Part shown: piece by piece, positions 28,575 to 37,400 of the stretch
Position numbering within the stretch: position 1 is the stretch's first letter
How the letters are laid out: each line of letters starts with the position of its first letter
Assembly: GCF_900116535.1 (NCBI RefSeq)
Contig: NZ_FPAU01000001.1
Location: 372,001-436,000 of the forward strand
Source of the DNA: Kosakonia arachidis
GTDB lineage: Bacteria; Pseudomonadota; Gammaproteobacteria; Enterobacterales; Enterobacteriaceae
Length of the DNA stretch: 64,000 nucleotides
Direction of reading: 5' to 3'
The notes under the pieces: generated by a model
The model's database searches: none
Seen by the model: the letters and a program-made list of their open reading frames with translations, nothing else
What the model was told of the DNA's origin: nothing
Program-made: the position numbers and the translations under genes

Positions 28575-29426
28575 ATGGCTATTCCAAAATTACAGGATTA
28601 CGCACTGCCTGCTGCGGCTGATATCCCGGAAAACAAGGTCAGTTGGCCGTTTGAGCCGGCGCGTGCCGTGCTGCTGATTCACGATATGCAGGACTATTTT
28701 GTCAGTTTTTGGGGTGATAACTGCCCAATGATGCAGCAGGTGGTGGCGAACATTGCTGCGCTGCGCACGTTCTGCAAACAGCACCGTATCCCGGTTTACT
28801 ATACGGCGCAGCCGAAAGAGCAGAGCGACGAGGACCGTGCGTTACTGAATGATATGTGGGGGCCGGGGATGACCCGTTCGCCGGAGCAGCAGAAAATTGT
28901 TGCCGGGCTGGCCCCCGATGAAGCCGATACTGTGCTGGTGAAGTGGCGCTACAGCGCGTTTCATCGCTCACCGCTGGAACAGATGCTGAAAGAGACCGGA
29001 CGCAACCAGTTGCTGATCACCGGGGTCTATTCGCACATTGGCTGCATGACCACCGCCACGGATGCGTTCATGCGAGATATCAAGCCGTTTATGGTGGCCG
29101 ATGCGCTGGCAGATTTTAGCCGCGAAGAACATTTGATGTCGTTGCAATATGTCGCCGGGCGTTCCGGCCGCGTGGTGCTCACCCAGCAGCTGCTGTCGGT
29201 GCCGGGCAGCAAAGCCGCGTTGCGCGCAGTCGTATTGCCGTTGCTGGATGAATCCGACGAGCCGCTGGATGACGAGAACCTGATCGACTACGGCCTGGAT
29301 TCCGTGCGCATGATGGCGCTGGCCGCCCGCTGGCGCAAGGTTCACGGCGATATCGATTTTGTCATGCTGGCAAAAAAACCGACTATCGATGCGTGGTGGG
29401 CGCTACTCTCGCGCGAGGTGAAATAA
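28575..29426 (+). CDS. entB: EntB, isochorismatase and aryl carrier protein
   Basis: 283 residues from the ATG at 28575, after AGGAGA. The N-terminal isochorismatase domain turns isochorismate into 2,3-dihydro-2,3-dihydroxybenzoate; its VLLIHDMQDYF, VKWRYSAFHRS and TGVYSHIGCMTTATDAFM segments are clear. The C-terminal aryl carrier domain has LIDYGLDSVRMMAL with the phosphopantetheine Ser at about 243, modified by EntD. It brings the aryl group to EntF. Confidence 0.97.
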   Translation: MAIPKLQDYALPAAADIPENKVSWPFEPARAVLLIHDMQDYFVSFWGDNCPMMQQVVANIAALRTFCKQHRIPVYYTAQPKEQSDEDRALLNDMWGPGMTRSPEQQKIVAGLAPDEADTVLVKWRYSAFHRSPLEQMLKETGRNQLLITGVYSHIGCMTTATDAFMRDIKPFMVADALADFSREEHLMSLQYVAGRSGRVVLTQQLLSVPGSKAALRAVVLPLLDESDEPLDDENLIDYGLDSVRMMALAARWRKVHGDIDFVMLAKKPTIDAWWALLSREVK

Positions 29427-30181
29427 TGACCTGCCTGGATTTTACCGGCAAAACCGTGTGGGTGACCGGTGCCGGGAGAGGTATCGGTTATGCTACCGCA
29501 CTGGCCTTTGTTGCGGCGGGCGCGCAGGTTATCGGCTTCGATCTGGCATTTCCTGGCCGTGATTATCCCTTCTCCTGTGAAACGGTGGATATTGCGGATG
29601 CCGCACAGGCGCAGGCTGTCTGCAAACGCCTGCTGGCGCAGAACGAACGGCTGGATGTGCTGGTCAATGCCGCCGGGATTTTACATATGGGAGCGACGGA
29701 TACGCTGAGCGCAGAAGCCTGGCAGCGCACCTTCGCTGTGAATGTCGGTGGCGCGTTCAACCTGTTCCAGCAGACGATGGCGCAGTTTCGCCGTCAACAG
29801 GGCGGGGCGATCGTCACAGTTGCGTCCGATGCAGCCCATACGCCTCGCATCGGTATGAGCGCTTATGGCGCATCGAAGGCTGCGCTGAAAAGCCTGGCGT
29901 TGACCGTCGGCCTTGAACTGGCGGCAAGCCGCGTGCGCTGTAATGTCGTTTCGCCGGGTTCGACAGACACCGATATGCAACGCATGCTGTGGTCGAGCGA
30001 TGATGCTGAACGGCAGCGCATTCGCGGCTTTGGCGAGCAATTCAAGCTCGGCATTCCGCTGGGCAAAATCGCCCGTCCACAGGAAGTGGCGAACACCGTG
30101 CTGTTTCTGGCGTCCGACCTGGCCAGCCATATCACCCTGCAGGATATTGTGGTGGATGGCGGTTCAACGCTGGGGGCGTAG
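29426..30181 (+). CDS. entA: EntA, 2,3-dihydro-2,3-dihydroxybenzoate dehydrogenase
   Basis: 251 residues from the ATG at 29426, sharing one base with the entB stop (TAATG). A short-chain dehydrogenase: VTGAGRGIGYATAL binds NAD, NAAG is structural and the catalytic pair is in SAYGASKAALK. It makes 2,3-dihydroxybenzoate for EntE. The translation shows no break. Confidence 0.96.
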   Translation: MTCLDFTGKTVWVTGAGRGIGYATALAFVAAGAQVIGFDLAFPGRDYPFSCETVDIADAAQAQAVCKRLLAQNERLDVLVNAAGILHMGATDTLSAEAWQRTFAVNVGGAFNLFQQTMAQFRRQQGGAIVTVASDAAHTPRIGMSAYGASKAALKSLALTVGLELAASRVRCNVVSPGSTDTDMQRMLWSSDDAERQRIRGFGEQFKLGIPLGKIARPQEVANTVLFLASDLASHITLQDIVVDGGSTLGA

Positions 30182-30595
30182 ATGATCTGGAAACGTCACT
30201 TAACGCTTGCGGAACTGAATGCCAGTAGTGAAAACACACTGGTGGCGCATCTGGCTATTCTCTATACCCGCATCGGCGACGATTTTATCGAGGCTGAAAT
30301 GCCGGTCGATGACCGCACCCATCAGCCGTTTGGCCTGCTGCACGGCGGTGCGTCAGCGGTGCTAGCGGAAACGCTCGGTTCAATGGCGGGCTATATGATG
30401 ACACGTGATGGCCAGTGCGTGGTTGGCACCGAATTAAACGCCACCCATCACCGCCCGGTTGCCGAGGGGAAAGTGCGTGGCGTCTGCCAGCCGTTGCATC
30501 TTGGGCGGCAAAACCAGAGCTGGGAAATTGTGGTGTTTGACGAACAGGGGCGTCGTTGCTGTACCTGCCGCCTGAGCACCGCCATGCTCGGCTAA
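30182..30595 (+). CDS. entH: EntH, proofreading thioesterase
   Basis: 137 residues, directly after the entA stop. Hotdog-fold thioesterase of the 4HBT family; the [17 protein letters not shown] segment carries the catalytic Glu. In E. coli EntH (YbdB) frees EntB from wrongly loaded acyl groups and so keeps enterobactin synthesis running. Last gene of the ent operon; a GC-rich hairpin follows. Confidence 0.95.
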   Translation: MIWKRHLTLAELNASSENTLVAHLAILYTRIGDDFIEAEMPVDDRTHQPFGLLHGGASAVLAETLGSMAGYMMTRDGQCVVGTELNATHHRPVAEGKVRGVCQPLHLGRQNQSWEIVVFDEQGRRCCTCRLSTAMLG

Positions 30596-30600
30596 TTTCT

Positions 30601-30622
30601 CCCTCTCCTTTCGCGGAGAGGG
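30601..30622. terminator. Hairpin at the end of the ent operon
   Basis: Perfect 8-base stem CCCTCTCC-TTTCGC-GGAGAGGG right after entH. There is no long T-run afterwards, so it may be a weak terminator or an mRNA-stabilising hairpin. Confidence 0.5.
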
Positions 30623-30746
30623 CATTCTTGCGATCCCGTTAACACAATCATGTAAATACCTGGCTGCAGGGCAAATTTTCCATGTTCCAAAGTTGTTAAA
30701 AACCGTGGGTTGATATAGATACAAAATGTAACATCTCTCTGTTTCT

Positions 30747-30754
30747 CACACGGA
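30747..30754 (+). promoter_or_regulatory. CsrA-type motif at the cstA ribosome-binding site
   Basis: CACACGGAT close to the cstA start contains the ANGGA-like core that CsrA prefers and sits where the ribosome should bind. E. coli cstA is known to be repressed by CsrA at such sites. One motif only was seen here, so this is tentative. Confidence 0.35.
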
Positions 30755-30762
30755 TAACCGCT

Positions 30763-32868
30763 ATGAACAACCCAGGGAAATACCTTATCTGGGCAATCCT
30801 CTCCCTCGTTGGAGCCTTTGCCCTCGGCTATATCGCGCTCAATCGCGGCGAACAGATCAATGCGCTGTGGATCGTGGTTGCTGCCGTCTGCATTTACCTT
30901 ATTGCTTATCGGTTTTATGGTCTTTTTATCGCCAAAAATGTGCTGCAGGTCGATCCGACGCGCATGACCCCGGCGGTACGGCACAACGATGGCCTCGACT
31001 ATGTGCCGACGGATAAGAAAGTGCTGTTCGGTCACCATTTTGCGGCAATTGCCGGGGCAGGGCCGCTGGTAGGGCCGGTGCTGGCGGCGCAGATGGGTTA
31101 TCTGCCTGGTATGATTTGGATCCTCGCAGGCGTGGTGCTGGCCGGGGCGGTGCAGGACTTTATGGTGCTGTTTATCTCGACCCGTCGCGATGGCCGTTCG
31201 CTCGGTGAGATGGTAAAAGAAGAGATGGGATCGACCGTCGGCGTGATTGCGCTGGTGGCGACTTTTATGATCATGGTGATTATCCTCGCGGTACTGGCGA
31301 TGATTGTCGTCAAAGCGCTGACCCATAGCCCGTGGGGCACCTACACCGTAGCATTCACCATTCCGCTCGCCATTTTTATGGGTATTTATATTCGGTATCT
31401 GCGCCCCGGACGCATCGGCGAAGTCTCGGTGATCGGCCTTGTGCTGCTGGTGTTTGCTATTATTTCCGGCGGCTGGGTTGCCGCCAGCCCGACCTGGGCA
31501 CCGTTTTTTGATTTTACTGGCGTGCAACTGACGTGGATACTGGTGGGTTATGGTTTTGTCGCCTCGGTACTGCCTGTGTGGCTGCTGCTGGCCCCGCGTG
31601 ATTATCTCTCCACCTTCCTGAAAATCGGCACCATTATTGGCCTGGCGATTGGCATTTTGATTATGCGCCCGACGCTGACCATGCCGGCGCTGACCAAGTT
31701 TGTCGACGGCACCGGTCCGGTGTGGACCGGCAACCTGTTCCCGTTCCTGTTTATCACCATCGCTTGTGGCTCTGTGTCCGGATTCCATGCGCTGATCTCT
31801 TCCGGCACCACGCCTAAGATGCTTGCCAGCGAAGGGCAGGCCTGTTTTATCGGTTACGGCGGTATGTTGATGGAGTCGTTTGTGGCGATCATGGCGCTGG
31901 TCTCGGCGTGCATTATCGATCCGGGCGTTTACTTCGCAATGAACAGCCCGATGGCAGTGCTGGCACCCGCAGGCACGGCGGATGTTGTCGCCTCGGCGGC
32001 CCAGGTGGTCAGTAGCTGGGGCTTTACCATTACGCCGGATGCGCTGGTGCAGATTGCTAATGAAGTGGGCGAGCAGTCGATCATCTCAAGGGCGGGCGGT
32101 GCGCCGACGCTGGCAGTGGGGATGGCGTACATCCTGCACGGCGCACTTGGTGGGATGATGGGCGTTGCGTTCTGGTATCACTTCGCCATTCTGTTTGAAG
32201 CACTGTTTATTTTGACGGCAGTTGATGCCGGTACGCGCGCGGCGCGCTTTATGTTGCAGGATCTGCTGGGCGTTATCTCGCCGAACCTGAAACGGACCGA
32301 ATCGCTGCCTGCCAACCTGCTGGCGACGGCGTTGTGTGTGCTGGCGTGGGGGTATTTCCTGCATCAGGGCGTGGTTGATCCGCTCGGCGGCATCAACACC
32401 TTATGGCCGCTGTTTGGTATCGCCAACCAGATGCTGGCAGGTATGGCGCTGATGCTTTGTGCGGTGGTGCTGTTTAAAATGAAACGCCAGCGTTATGCGT
32501 GGGTGGCATTAGTGCCAACCGCCTGGTTGCTGGTGTGTACATTGACCGCGGGATGGCAAAAAGCCTTCAGTCCGGATGGCAAAGTTGGCTTCCTGGCGAT
32601 CGCCAATAAGTTCCAGACGATGATCGACAGCGGCAATATTCCGGCGCAGTATACCCAGTCGCAACTGGCACAACTAGTATTTAACAACCGTCTTGATGCG
32701 GGGTTGACCATCTTCTTTATGGTGGTTGTGGTGGTGCTGGCGTTTTACTCGCTGAAAACCGCGCTGGCGGCGCTGAAGATGAATGAACCGACGGCGAAAG
32801 AGACACCGTACGAGCCGATGCCGGAGAACCTTGGGCAGATTGTCGGCCATGCAAAAAACGCCCATTAA
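30763..32868 (+). CDS. cstA: CstA, pyruvate/peptide transporter of carbon starvation
   Basis: 701 residues, the E. coli size. An integral inner-membrane protein with about 16-18 hydrophobic segments. Family landmarks are GHHFAAIAGAGPLVGPVLAAQMGYLPG near residues 87-113, VQDFMVLFISTRRDGRSLGEM, CGSVSGFHALISSGTTPKML and DAGTRAARFMLQD. CstA is made during carbon starvation and has been linked with peptide and pyruvate uptake. Followed by ybdD as in E. coli. Confidence 0.95.
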   Translation: MNNPGKYLIWAILSLVGAFALGYIALNRGEQINALWIVVAAVCIYLIAYRFYGLFIAKNVLQVDPTRMTPAVRHNDGLDYVPTDKKVLFGHHFAAIAGAGPLVGPVLAAQMGYLPGMIWILAGVVLAGAVQDFMVLFISTRRDGRSLGEMVKEEMGSTVGVIALVATFMIMVIILAVLAMIVVKALTHSPWGTYTVAFTIPLAIFMGIYIRYLRPGRIGEVSVIGLVLLVFAIISGGWVAASPTWAPFFDFTGVQLTWILVGYGFVASVLPVWLLLAPRDYLSTFLKIGTIIGLAIGILIMRPTLTMPALTKFVDGTGPVWTGNLFPFLFITIACGSVSGFHALISSGTTPKMLASEGQACFIGYGGMLMESFVAIMALVSACIIDPGVYFAMNSPMAVLAPAGTADVVASAAQVVSSWGFTITPDALVQIANEVGEQSIISRAGGAPTLAVGMAYILHGALGGMMGVAFWYHFAILFEALFILTAVDAGTRAARFMLQDLLGVISPNLKRTESLPANLLATALCVLAWGYFLHQGVVDPLGGINTLWPLFGIANQMLAGMALMLCAVVLFKMKRQRYAWVALVPTAWLLVCTLTAGWQKAFSPDGKVGFLAIANKFQTMIDSGNIPAQYTQSQLAQLVFNNRLDAGLTIFFMVVVVVLAFYSLKTALAALKMNEPTAKETPYEPMPENLGQIVGHAKNAH

Positions 32869-32877
32869 TGGTTTCCC

Positions 32878-32904
32878 CCTCTCCCTTGCGGGAGAGGCTT
32901 TTCT
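32878..32904 (+). terminator. Hairpin between cstA and ybdD
   Basis: CCTCTCCC-TTGC-GGGAGAGG (32878-32897) followed by CTTTTC. It looks like a partial terminator that would lower ybdD expression relative to cstA. Confidence 0.5.
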
Positions 32905-32916
32905 CGGAGGGAAAAG

Positions 32917-33114
32917 ATGTTTGATACACTCTCAAAAGCCGGAAAATATTTGGGCCAGGCGGCGAAGATGATGATTGGCGTGCCGGACTATGACAACTAC
33001 GTTGAGCATATGCGCGTCACGCACCCGGATCAGACGCCGATGACCTACGAGGCGTTTTTCCGCGAACGTCAGGATGCGCGCTACGGCGGTAAAGGCGGCG
33101 CGCGCTGCTGCTGA
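32917..33114 (+). CDS. ybdD: YbdD, small YbdD/YjiX-family protein
   Basis: 65 residues, DUF466. Characteristic segments are [15 protein letters not shown] and [12 protein letters not shown], with the C-terminal double cysteine. Proteins of this family are encoded next to CstA or BtsT transporters and are thought to act with them. GGAGG ribosome-binding site six bases upstream. Confidence 0.93.
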   Translation: MFDTLSKAGKYLGQAAKMMIGVPDYDNYVEHMRVTHPDQTPMTYEAFFRERQDARYGGKGGARCC

Positions 33115-33133
33115 CGCGCCGTCTCTGCGGGCG

Positions 33134-33877
33134 TTACGCGTTGGCACCGCCATCCACCACGATATCAGCCCCGGTGATCTGCTTCGCCGCCGGGCTGGCC
33201 AGGAAGGCGACTGCTTCGGCGATATCCTGCGCTTCACCATAATGGCCCAGCGCGATCAAGCGGCGCTGCGCATCGGAGGTCTCACCGTCCACCGGGTTCA
33301 TATCACTTTCCGTCGAACCGGGTTTCACCATATTGACAGTAATGCCGCGTGGCCCCAAATCCCGCGCCAGCCCGCGTGTTAACGAGTTCAGCGCCGATTT
33401 GGTCATTGAGTAAATCGCAATCTCGCCCAGCGGTACGCGGTCGGAAAGGTTGCTGCCGATATTGATAATGCGTCCGCCTTTTGGCAGATGGGCGATGGCC
33501 GCCTGTGTCGTATAGACCACCCCGCGAATATTCACATTGATCAACGCATCGATATCTTCCTGCGACATCGTTTCCAGCAAACCGCCGCGCGCAATCCCGG
33601 CGTTATTGACCAGAATATCCAGCCCGCCCAGTTGTTCTACCGTCTGCGCAACCGCCGCACGTGCCGCCTCCGGCCTGGCGCTGTCAGCCTGAATAGCAAC
33701 GCCGTTACGCCCGAGGGCGCGGATTTCTGCGACAACTGCTTCGGCTTTCTCCGCTGATTTCTCCCAGGTGATGGCGACATCCGCCCCGGCGCGCGCCAGC
33801 GTTAAGGCAATCGCTTTCCCCAGACCACGACTCGCGCCGGTGACCAGCGCGTGTTTTCCTGCAAGTGAGTATGACAT
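33134..33877 (-). CDS. SDR-family oxidoreductase (FabG-like)
   Basis: 247 residues. Classical short-chain dehydrogenase: TGASRGLGKAIAL for NAD(P), NNAG motif (NNAGIARGG), catalytic Ser in NIGSNLSDR and YSMTKSALN with Tyr and Lys, and a GGANA end. Substrate unknown. It is divergent from a TetR regulator, with a palindrome 11 bases before its start, so it is almost surely repressed by it. Such pairs often respond to electrophiles or xenobiotics. The pair is absent from the matching E. coli interval. Confidence 0.9.
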   Translation of the reverse strand: MSYSLAGKHALVTGASRGLGKAIALTLARAGADVAITWEKSAEKAEAVVAEIRALGRNGVAIQADSARPEAARAAVAQTVEQLGGLDILVNNAGIARGGLLETMSQEDIDALINVNIRGVVYTTQAAIAHLPKGGRIINIGSNLSDRVPLGEIAIYSMTKSALNSLTRGLARDLGPRGITVNMVKPGSTESDMNPVDGETSDAQRRLIALGHYGEAQDIAEAVAFLASPAAKQITGADIVVDGGANA

Positions 33878-33887
33878 GAGTGGTTCC

Positions 33888-33917
33888 TTAATTATGTGTC
33901 GATTGATACATAATTAA
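33888..33917. promoter_or_regulatory. Palindromic operator of the TetR/SDR pair
   Basis: Perfect 10-base arms TTAATTATGT (33888-33897) and ACATAATTAA (33908-33917). The central TGTGTCGATTGATACA is itself a near-palindrome of the kind bound by TetR regulators of SDR genes (TGTATC...GATACA). It lies just upstream of the SDR start and overlaps where its promoter should be. Confidence 0.75.
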
Positions 33918-33988
33918 AATAATCACGCTTCCATATATTCGTCAATATTATTAATATATCGATCAGCACAAAATGTGAGGATGCCGAA

Positions 33989-34576
33989 GTGAGCCGTGGA
34001 AGACCCCGTGAATTTGATCGCACGGATGCGCTGAACAAAGCGATGAAACTCTTCTGGCAGAAGGGCTATACCGCGACGTCGATGAATGATCTCTATGGGA
34101 CAATGGGGATTAAATCCCCCAGCCTGTACGCTGCGTTCGGCAGCAAAGAGGATCTCTACGACGAGGTGTTGCAACACTACGAAACATGCGTAGCGCCGCA
34201 TATTTGGGGCGGCATGGAGAGCGAGCCGTCACCGAAAAAGGCGATTGCGCAGTGGCTGGAGCGTTCAGCGGAAACCTTAACCCGCAGTGATTTGCCGCAC
34301 GGCTGTATGGTGACGCTGTCGGCCGTCGCCAGCGAAGGTAACGAACGGCTCGGTGCGCGGGTTCAGCAGTTGCGTAACAGCGGTTATGAACTGCTGAAAG
34401 CCCGCCTGAGTGAAGCACTGCAGCGCGGCGAATTACCGCTATCAACCGATATCGACGCGCTAACGCGTTTGTATGTCAGTATTCAGCAGGGGATGTCGAT
34501 TCAGGCGCGGGACGGCGCCAGCCGCGAAACGCTGCTCGGCATCGCGCGAATGGCGATGGGGCTATGGCCTGCCTAA
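33989..34576 (+). CDS. TetR/AcrR-family transcriptional regulator
   Basis: 195 residues from a GTG at 33989; a nearby ATG at 33981 is followed by an in-frame stop. The N-terminal helix-turn-helix is clear: GRPREFDRTDALNKAMKLFWQKGYTATSMNDLYGTMGIKSPSLYAAFGSKEDLY (landmarks only, residues about 3-56). The C-terminal ligand domain is of the TetR_C type with an HGCMVTL motif. It should repress the divergent SDR gene and itself through the palindrome between them. Confidence 0.9.
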   Translation: MSRGRPREFDRTDALNKAMKLFWQKGYTATSMNDLYGTMGIKSPSLYAAFGSKEDLYDEVLQHYETCVAPHIWGGMESEPSPKKAIAQWLERSAETLTRSDLPHGCMVTLSAVASEGNERLGARVQQLRNSGYELLKARLSEALQRGELPLSTDIDALTRLYVSIQQGMSIQARDGASRETLLGIARMAMGLWPA

Positions 34577-34611
34577 GTGGGGCGGATACGTTAGTACGAC
34601 AGATAAACCGT

Positions 34612-34641
34612 AGGCCGGATAAGCGTCAGCGCCATCCGGCG
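34612..34641. repeat. REP-like element after the TetR gene
   Basis: AGGCCGGATAAGCG...GCCATCCGGCG inverted repeat between convergent genes. Confidence 0.65.
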
Positions 34642-34647
34642 TTATCA

Positions 34648-35736
34648 TTAGCGCGACAGCGCTTCGACTTTTTCAAACGCCGCTCGCAACGTATCGGCGG
34701 AGAGGTTTATCGGTAGGTAGTGGATGGACTCCACCGGACGCAGAGTATGAGCAATGACTTTATCCAGTTCGGCATGATTGTTGATATCCACCTCCAGCGC
34801 CGCCAGCGTAGTGGGCAGGTTGAAACGCTGATATGCGTCGATCAGTTGTGCCAGCACATCATCCTGGCCGAGCAGGGCGCTCTGCACCAAAATGCCGTAA
34901 GCGACTTTGGTGCCGTGCAGGAATTTCTCCGTTTGCGGCAGTACCGTCAGGCCATTATGCACGGCATGTGCGGCCGCCACGCGGGTATAGCGCTCACCCA
35001 GCCCGCCAACCATACCACCGCCAGCAATAATGGCGTCCACCACGTCACGAAACGCCTGTGTCACTTCGCCACGCTGTTGATCGGCCAGCGCCTGCCCGCT
35101 GCTTTCCAGCAGCACATCGCGGATAGCCAGTGCGCCGTTAATCCCCAGCCGAACGGTCAGCGGCAGATTCTCCGGCTGCGGCGCCAGTACCACGGCTTCA
35201 TACCACTTCGCCAGCGTATCGCCGATACCCGCCAGCAGGTACTCTGCCGGGGCATTGAGGATGATTTGCGGCTCGACCAGCACGAGGAAGTTGGCGTCGT
35301 CGAAAATCTCAAAATGTAGCGCCTGCCCGGCATCGTTGTAACACACGGACAGCGGCGTCCAGGCCGCGCAGGTCGCAGCAATGGTCGGGATCGCCACTAT
35401 TGGTAAACCGAGGCGCCGCGCCACCGTTTTGGTGGTATCCAGTAGCGCTCCACCGCCAATGCCAATCACTACCGCGCGGTCATCGCCGGATTGCTGAACC
35501 AATTCGGCCACGTCGTGCTCGCTGCAATGACCCTGAAACAGAATGTGCTTTGCGCCCGGTGCGTTAAACGCTTGCGGCAGAAAGGCTTTGGCCCCGGCAA
35601 AAGCACGTTCGCCGTAGATCCACACCGCGCGTGAGAGTTGCTCTGCGCTGTAGAAGTCGTGCAAATGCGCAAGGCTTCCGGCATGGGAATAATAATTGGC
35701 AGGGCCGGGTACGACGCGAATATCAGTGTTGCTCAT
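34648..35736 (-). CDS. hcxA: HcxA (YbdH), hydroxycarboxylate dehydrogenase
   Basis: 362 residues, the length of E. coli YbdH, with long identical stretches such as VGGGALLDT-like IGIGGGALLDTTK, PTIAATCAAWTPLSV and LPQTEKFLHGTKVAYGILVQ. An iron-type alcohol dehydrogenase/glycerol dehydrogenase relative with metal-binding His residues in AAAHAVHNG and FLHGTKVA. E. coli HcxA reduces 2-oxoacids such as 2-oxoglutarate and 2-oxobutanoate. In E. coli it follows ybdD directly; here the SDR/TetR pair intervenes. Divergent from the sugar ABC operon. Confidence 0.93.
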   Translation of the reverse strand: MSNTDIRVVPGPANYYSHAGSLAHLHDFYSAEQLSRAVWIYGERAFAGAKAFLPQAFNAPGAKHILFQGHCSEHDVAELVQQSGDDRAVVIGIGGGALLDTTKTVARRLGLPIVAIPTIAATCAAWTPLSVCYNDAGQALHFEIFDDANFLVLVEPQIILNAPAEYLLAGIGDTLAKWYEAVVLAPQPENLPLTVRLGINGALAIRDVLLESSGQALADQQRGEVTQAFRDVVDAIIAGGGMVGGLGERYTRVAAAHAVHNGLTVLPQTEKFLHGTKVAYGILVQSALLGQDDVLAQLIDAYQRFNLPTTLAALEVDINNHAELDKVIAHTLRPVESIHYLPINLSADTLRAAFEKVEALSR

Positions 35737-35771
35737 GTGTAGTGTCCTTGTGCGTGTTTGCTAACCCGATG

Positions 35772-35795
35772 TTATGTCTGGACATCCGGATGGCT
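35772..35795. promoter_or_regulatory. Weak tandem met-box-like repeats upstream of the ABC importer
   Basis: Three adjoining 8-mers, TTATGTCT, GGACATCC and GGATGGCT, each match the met box AGACGTCT at 5 of 8 positions. Tandem 8-base boxes are how MetJ binds. The signal is weaker than the one at mtnK-mtnA, and could be chance. Confidence 0.35.
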
Positions 35796-35897
35796 AATAA
35801 TATTTTGCTTTATCTTATGCATTTTCCGTCGTTGCCAGTCAAGCGAGGCTGTGAAAAATTCGTTAAATCAACCTATTAATTGCAGGATTTATGCACC

Positions 35898-37400
35898 ATG
35901 AGCCGTAACCACCTCGAAATGCGCACGATTAGCCTTGCCTTTGGCGGCTTCAAAGCGCTGTCGCAAGTGGACTTTAGCCTGCACGGTGGCTCGGTACATG
36001 CCTTAACCGGGGCAAACGGCGCGGGGAAATCGACGCTGATGGCAGTGCTGTGTGGCACGCACGATCACTATGAAGGTGAAATCAGCATCAACAATCAGGT
36101 GGTGTCCATCCGTACCCCGCGCGACGCCAAACAACTCGGTATTCATCTGGTGCAGCAGGAAGTGGATGTTGCGCTGATCCCCGGTTTAAGCATCGCCGAA
36201 AACATCATGCTCGATACGCTGGCGGAAACCGGACACCACTTCCGCTGGCGTGTGATCCGCCAGCAGGCGCGTGATGCGCTGGTGCTGCTTGACGTTCAGC
36301 TTGATGTAAAGCGCTCAATTGATAGCTGTACGCTGGCGGAGAAACAGCAAATTTTGCTGGCGCGTGCGCTGTCACACCACTGCCGTTTTTTGATTCTTGA
36401 TGAACCCACCGCACCGCTCGATCAGCATGAAAGTGAGCGCTTGTTCACCGTGGTGAAACGCCTGCAACAGCAGGGCATTGGCGTCGTGTTTATCTCGCAC
36501 CGCATTCACGAGCTGAAAGCGATTTGCGACACCTTAACGGTGTTGCGCGACGGCAAGTTGATTGAATCCGGGCTGATGGCAGAGCTGAGCGGCGAAGAGA
36601 TTGTCGAGAAGATGCTCGGCCACGAATTAAGCGATATCTATCCGCCTGCACGTCCACCACATAGCGACGAAGTGCTGCTGAGTATTGACGGTCTGCACGA
36701 CGAAGGGCTGCTGAAAGATATTTCACTGCGCCTGCGCAAAGGCGAAATCCTGGGCATCGCCGGACTGGCGGGCGCGGGGAAAACGGAATTGTGCAAAGCG
36801 CTGTTTGGCGCAAGTAAAAGCCGTATCAATCGTGGCGAGCTGAATAACCAGCCGTGGCGACCGCGCGATCCGGCTGATTCAGTGATACGCGGTCTGGCGC
36901 TGGTGCCGGAAGAGCGGCGCAAAGAGGGCATCTTTGTTGACGAGCCGATCAGCATGAACCTTGCCATCAGTGCGGATAACAGCTTTTCACGCTGGGGAGT
37001 GTTTGGTCATCGCCTGGCCTGGCGCTGGGCGGAAGAGGTGATTGCCCGTGTCGGCATTCGCACTACCGGCCCGGCGCAGACGCTGCGCCGCCTCTCTGGC
37101 GGTAACCAGCAAAAAGTGGCCATTGGGAAGTGGTTGCGCGGTAACGCTAACGTCGTGATTTTCGATGAACCGACCAAAGGCGTGGATGTGAAAGCGAAGA
37201 CCGATCTGTTCCAACTGATTGACGGGCTGGCGCGGGAAGGGAAGGGCGTAATTTATGCGTCGGGCGAATTCGCCGAGCTGGTTGGACTGTGCGATCGGAT
37301 TTGTGTGCTGTGGGACGGGCGCATCGTAGCAGAAGTTGCGGGTAAAGAGGCCCATGAAGAGACATTACTTTATTATTCCACCGGAGGAACGGCGCTGTGA
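35898..37400 (+). CDS. Ribose-class ABC importer, double ATPase subunit
   Basis: 500 residues from the ATG at 35898; an in-frame TTG at 35880 would add six residues. Two fused ATPase domains as in RbsA/MglA. The first has Walker A GANGAGKST and DEPTAPLDQ. The second has GLAGAGKTE, LSGGNQQKVAIGKWL and DEPTKGVDV. It powers uptake of a small sugar or sugar-like compound. Its TGA overlaps the GTG of the permease (GTGA). Given mtnK and mtnA downstream, methylthioribose is a reasonable guess for the substrate. Confidence 0.88.
   Translation: MSRNHLEMRTISLAFGGFKALSQVDFSLHGGSVHALTGANGAGKSTLMAVLCGTHDHYEGEISINNQVVSIRTPRDAKQLGIHLVQQEVDVALIPGLSIAENIMLDTLAETGHHFRWRVIRQQARDALVLLDVQLDVKRSIDSCTLAEKQQILLARALSHHCRFLILDEPTAPLDQHESERLFTVVKRLQQQGIGVVFISHRIHELKAICDTLTVLRDGKLIESGLMAELSGEEIVEKMLGHELSDIYPPARPPHSDEVLLSIDGLHDEGLLKDISLRLRKGEILGIAGLAGAGKTELCKALFGASKSRINRGELNNQPWRPRDPADSVIRGLALVPEERRKEGIFVDEPISMNLAISADNSFSRWGVFGHRLAWRWAEEVIARVGIRTTGPAQTLRRLSGGNQQKVAIGKWLRGNANVVIFDEPTKGVDVKAKTDLFQLIDGLAREGKGVIYASGEFAELVGLCDRICVLWDGRIVAEVAGKEAHEETLLYYSTGGTAL

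Noticed and set aside
30592-31788. 398-codon minus-strand ORF antisense to cstA
   Set aside because: The antisense of a well-conserved transporter; rich in Arg, His and Gln with no domain.
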